6,088 bases of DNA, taken from the NCBI GenBank assembly GCA_025363025.1, contig JANYEO010000222.1:1-6088 (forward strand). Reading direction: 5' to 3'. This document shows, piece by piece, positions 5,293 through 6,088 of this stretch. The position numbers and the translations under genes were made by a program. The first letter of the stretch is position 1. Each line of letters begins with the position of its first letter. Source of the stretch: Opitutia bacterium. Lineage in GTDB: Bacteria; Verrucomicrobiota; Verrucomicrobiia; Opitutales; JANYEO01. The notes beneath the pieces were generated by a model. The model ran no database searches. It saw nothing but the letters and a program-made list of their open reading frames with translations, and was not told the DNA's origin.

Positions 5293-6088
5293 ATGATTGT
5301 GGGATTAAGCCTGTTTGGGGCTAATACGCTCCTGCTGGCTGGCCCAGGGGCATCCAAACAATTAGACCCATTATCAGCGACTTTTTTGGTTAAGCAACTC
5401 AAGCCATTATTGTCGAACTCAAATCATCATGACATTTTACGATTTATTGTTGAAAATTTATATAAGCAGCATTTAACAGCTGCGGAGCTGGAGAGTCATA
5501 TAGGGGCAGATATGACAGGTTCTTTTGATGATGATATGAACTATGATGAAGAGCTTAGCAATCCTTGTCTTGAAGGCCAATTAAAGGCGCTTCGTAGCAA
5601 TAACCCTACCGATCAAGCGGCTATAGCTGCGAATATTAGGAATATGCTAGATGCCGATGGTTTTGAGCTTAACAATAGTATACGGAGTTTCCTGGGACGA
5701 TTTAATATTATTGAGTTCAGTGCTGAAGATCTCAGTGCTTATCAAAAAGTGGCCCTTTTCGTGATCATGATGCATGCAGATTATCTCTTTCAGCCTGAGG
5801 CGACCGATTATAACACAGCAGTATTAAATGCACTGCTTATGGCAGGCGGACTTTACGACTTGACGCAGAAGCCTTCGACTAACTCTACTTCAGCAATTGT
5901 TCATTTTTGCCAATTTATCAAGATTTTGGTACAGCACCGTGTGGCTTTATTCGAAGATATTGCGCCTCAGTTGCATGCCAGTATCATCACAGGGCTAAGG
6001 TCCTTGAAGAATATCAACGAAATAAATTGCTTTGCGGGTGCGTTTGGTAATTTTCGATCAAACAACCAATGGTTTCGGGATATCATGA
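5293..6088 (+). CDS. Unknown, probably exported protein (3' end outside window; start frameshifted by repeat)
   Basis: I do not recognise this protein. The frame is open from after the TGA at 5248-5250 to the window end, with 265 codons from the ATG at 5293. That ATG, or TTG at 5284, is the first usable in-frame start now, but it gives a hydrophobic N-terminus (MIVGLSLFGANTLLLAG) with no positive charge. With one 13-bp unit removed, ATG 5247 would add MKNYCQKLLST, making a textbook Sec signal peptide with a Lys-containing n-region; the likely cleavage zone is around LLLAGPGAS. Numbered from 5293, the mature part is mostly helical-looking, with an acidic patch at about 79-88 (DDDMNYDEEL), a hydrophobic stretch around 150-165, and cysteines near 92, 206 and 246. 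A TTGACA box lies upstream; no Shine-Dalgarno is seen. It diverges from the chaperone-like gene. The gene may be a slipped-off allele or an early pseudogene. Confidence 0.7.
   Translation, partial: MIVGLSLFGANTLLLAGPGASKQLDPLSATFLVKQLKPLLSNSNHHDILRFIVENLYKQHLTAAELESHIGADMTGSFDDDMNYDEELSNPCLEGQLKALRSNNPTDQAAIAANIRNMLDADGFELNNSIRSFLGRFNIIEFSAEDLSAYQKVALFVIMMHADYLFQPEATDYNTAVLNALLMAGGLYDLTQKPSTNSTSAIVHFCQFIKILVQHRVALFEDIAPQLHASIITGLRSLKNINEINCFAGAFGNFRSNNQWFRDIM

Overview
The window comes from a bacterium, most likely a Gram-negative, host-associated one. The evidence is a pair of cell-envelope acyl-transfer modules (AlgI-type MBOAT proteins with membrane-anchored SGNH-fold partners) next to a gene that looks like a CesT-family type III secretion chaperone. 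I cannot name the genus. Recognisable Shine-Dalgarno sequences are missing before most genes.

Left part (1-4523, + strand): four closely spaced genes in the order MBOAT (5' end outside the window), SGNH-like, MBOAT, SGNH-like, with gaps of 18, 16 and 11 bases. This looks like one operon made by duplication of a two-gene cassette. The two MBOAT proteins are almost identical over their catalytic core (about 100 of 108 residues), and the DNA aligns without gaps for 615 bases at a constant offset of 2515. The two SGNH proteins are clearly related but far more diverged. By analogy with AlgI/AlgJ-type and PatA/PatB-type systems, each MBOAT would move an acyl (usually acetyl) group across the inner membrane, and its SGNH partner would place it on a periplasmic glycan. 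The glycan is not identifiable here.

Middle (4520-4942, - strand): a 140-residue CesT/Tir-chaperone-like protein. It converges on the operon so tightly that the two stop codons share the palindrome TTAA.

Right part (4943-6088): about 300 bases without an intact gene. It holds what looks like a decayed copy of the first 19 codons of the second SGNH gene, then an AT-rich stretch with a perfect TTGACA box. After it comes the start of an unrecognised, probably exported protein that runs off the window. Three tandem copies of a 13-bp unit lie immediately after its apparent original ATG (5247). With three copies that ATG is out of frame and yields a 25-residue dead-end peptide; with two copies it reads into the long frame and supplies a classical signal peptide. 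This possible on/off switch by repeat slippage is the most interesting observation in the window.
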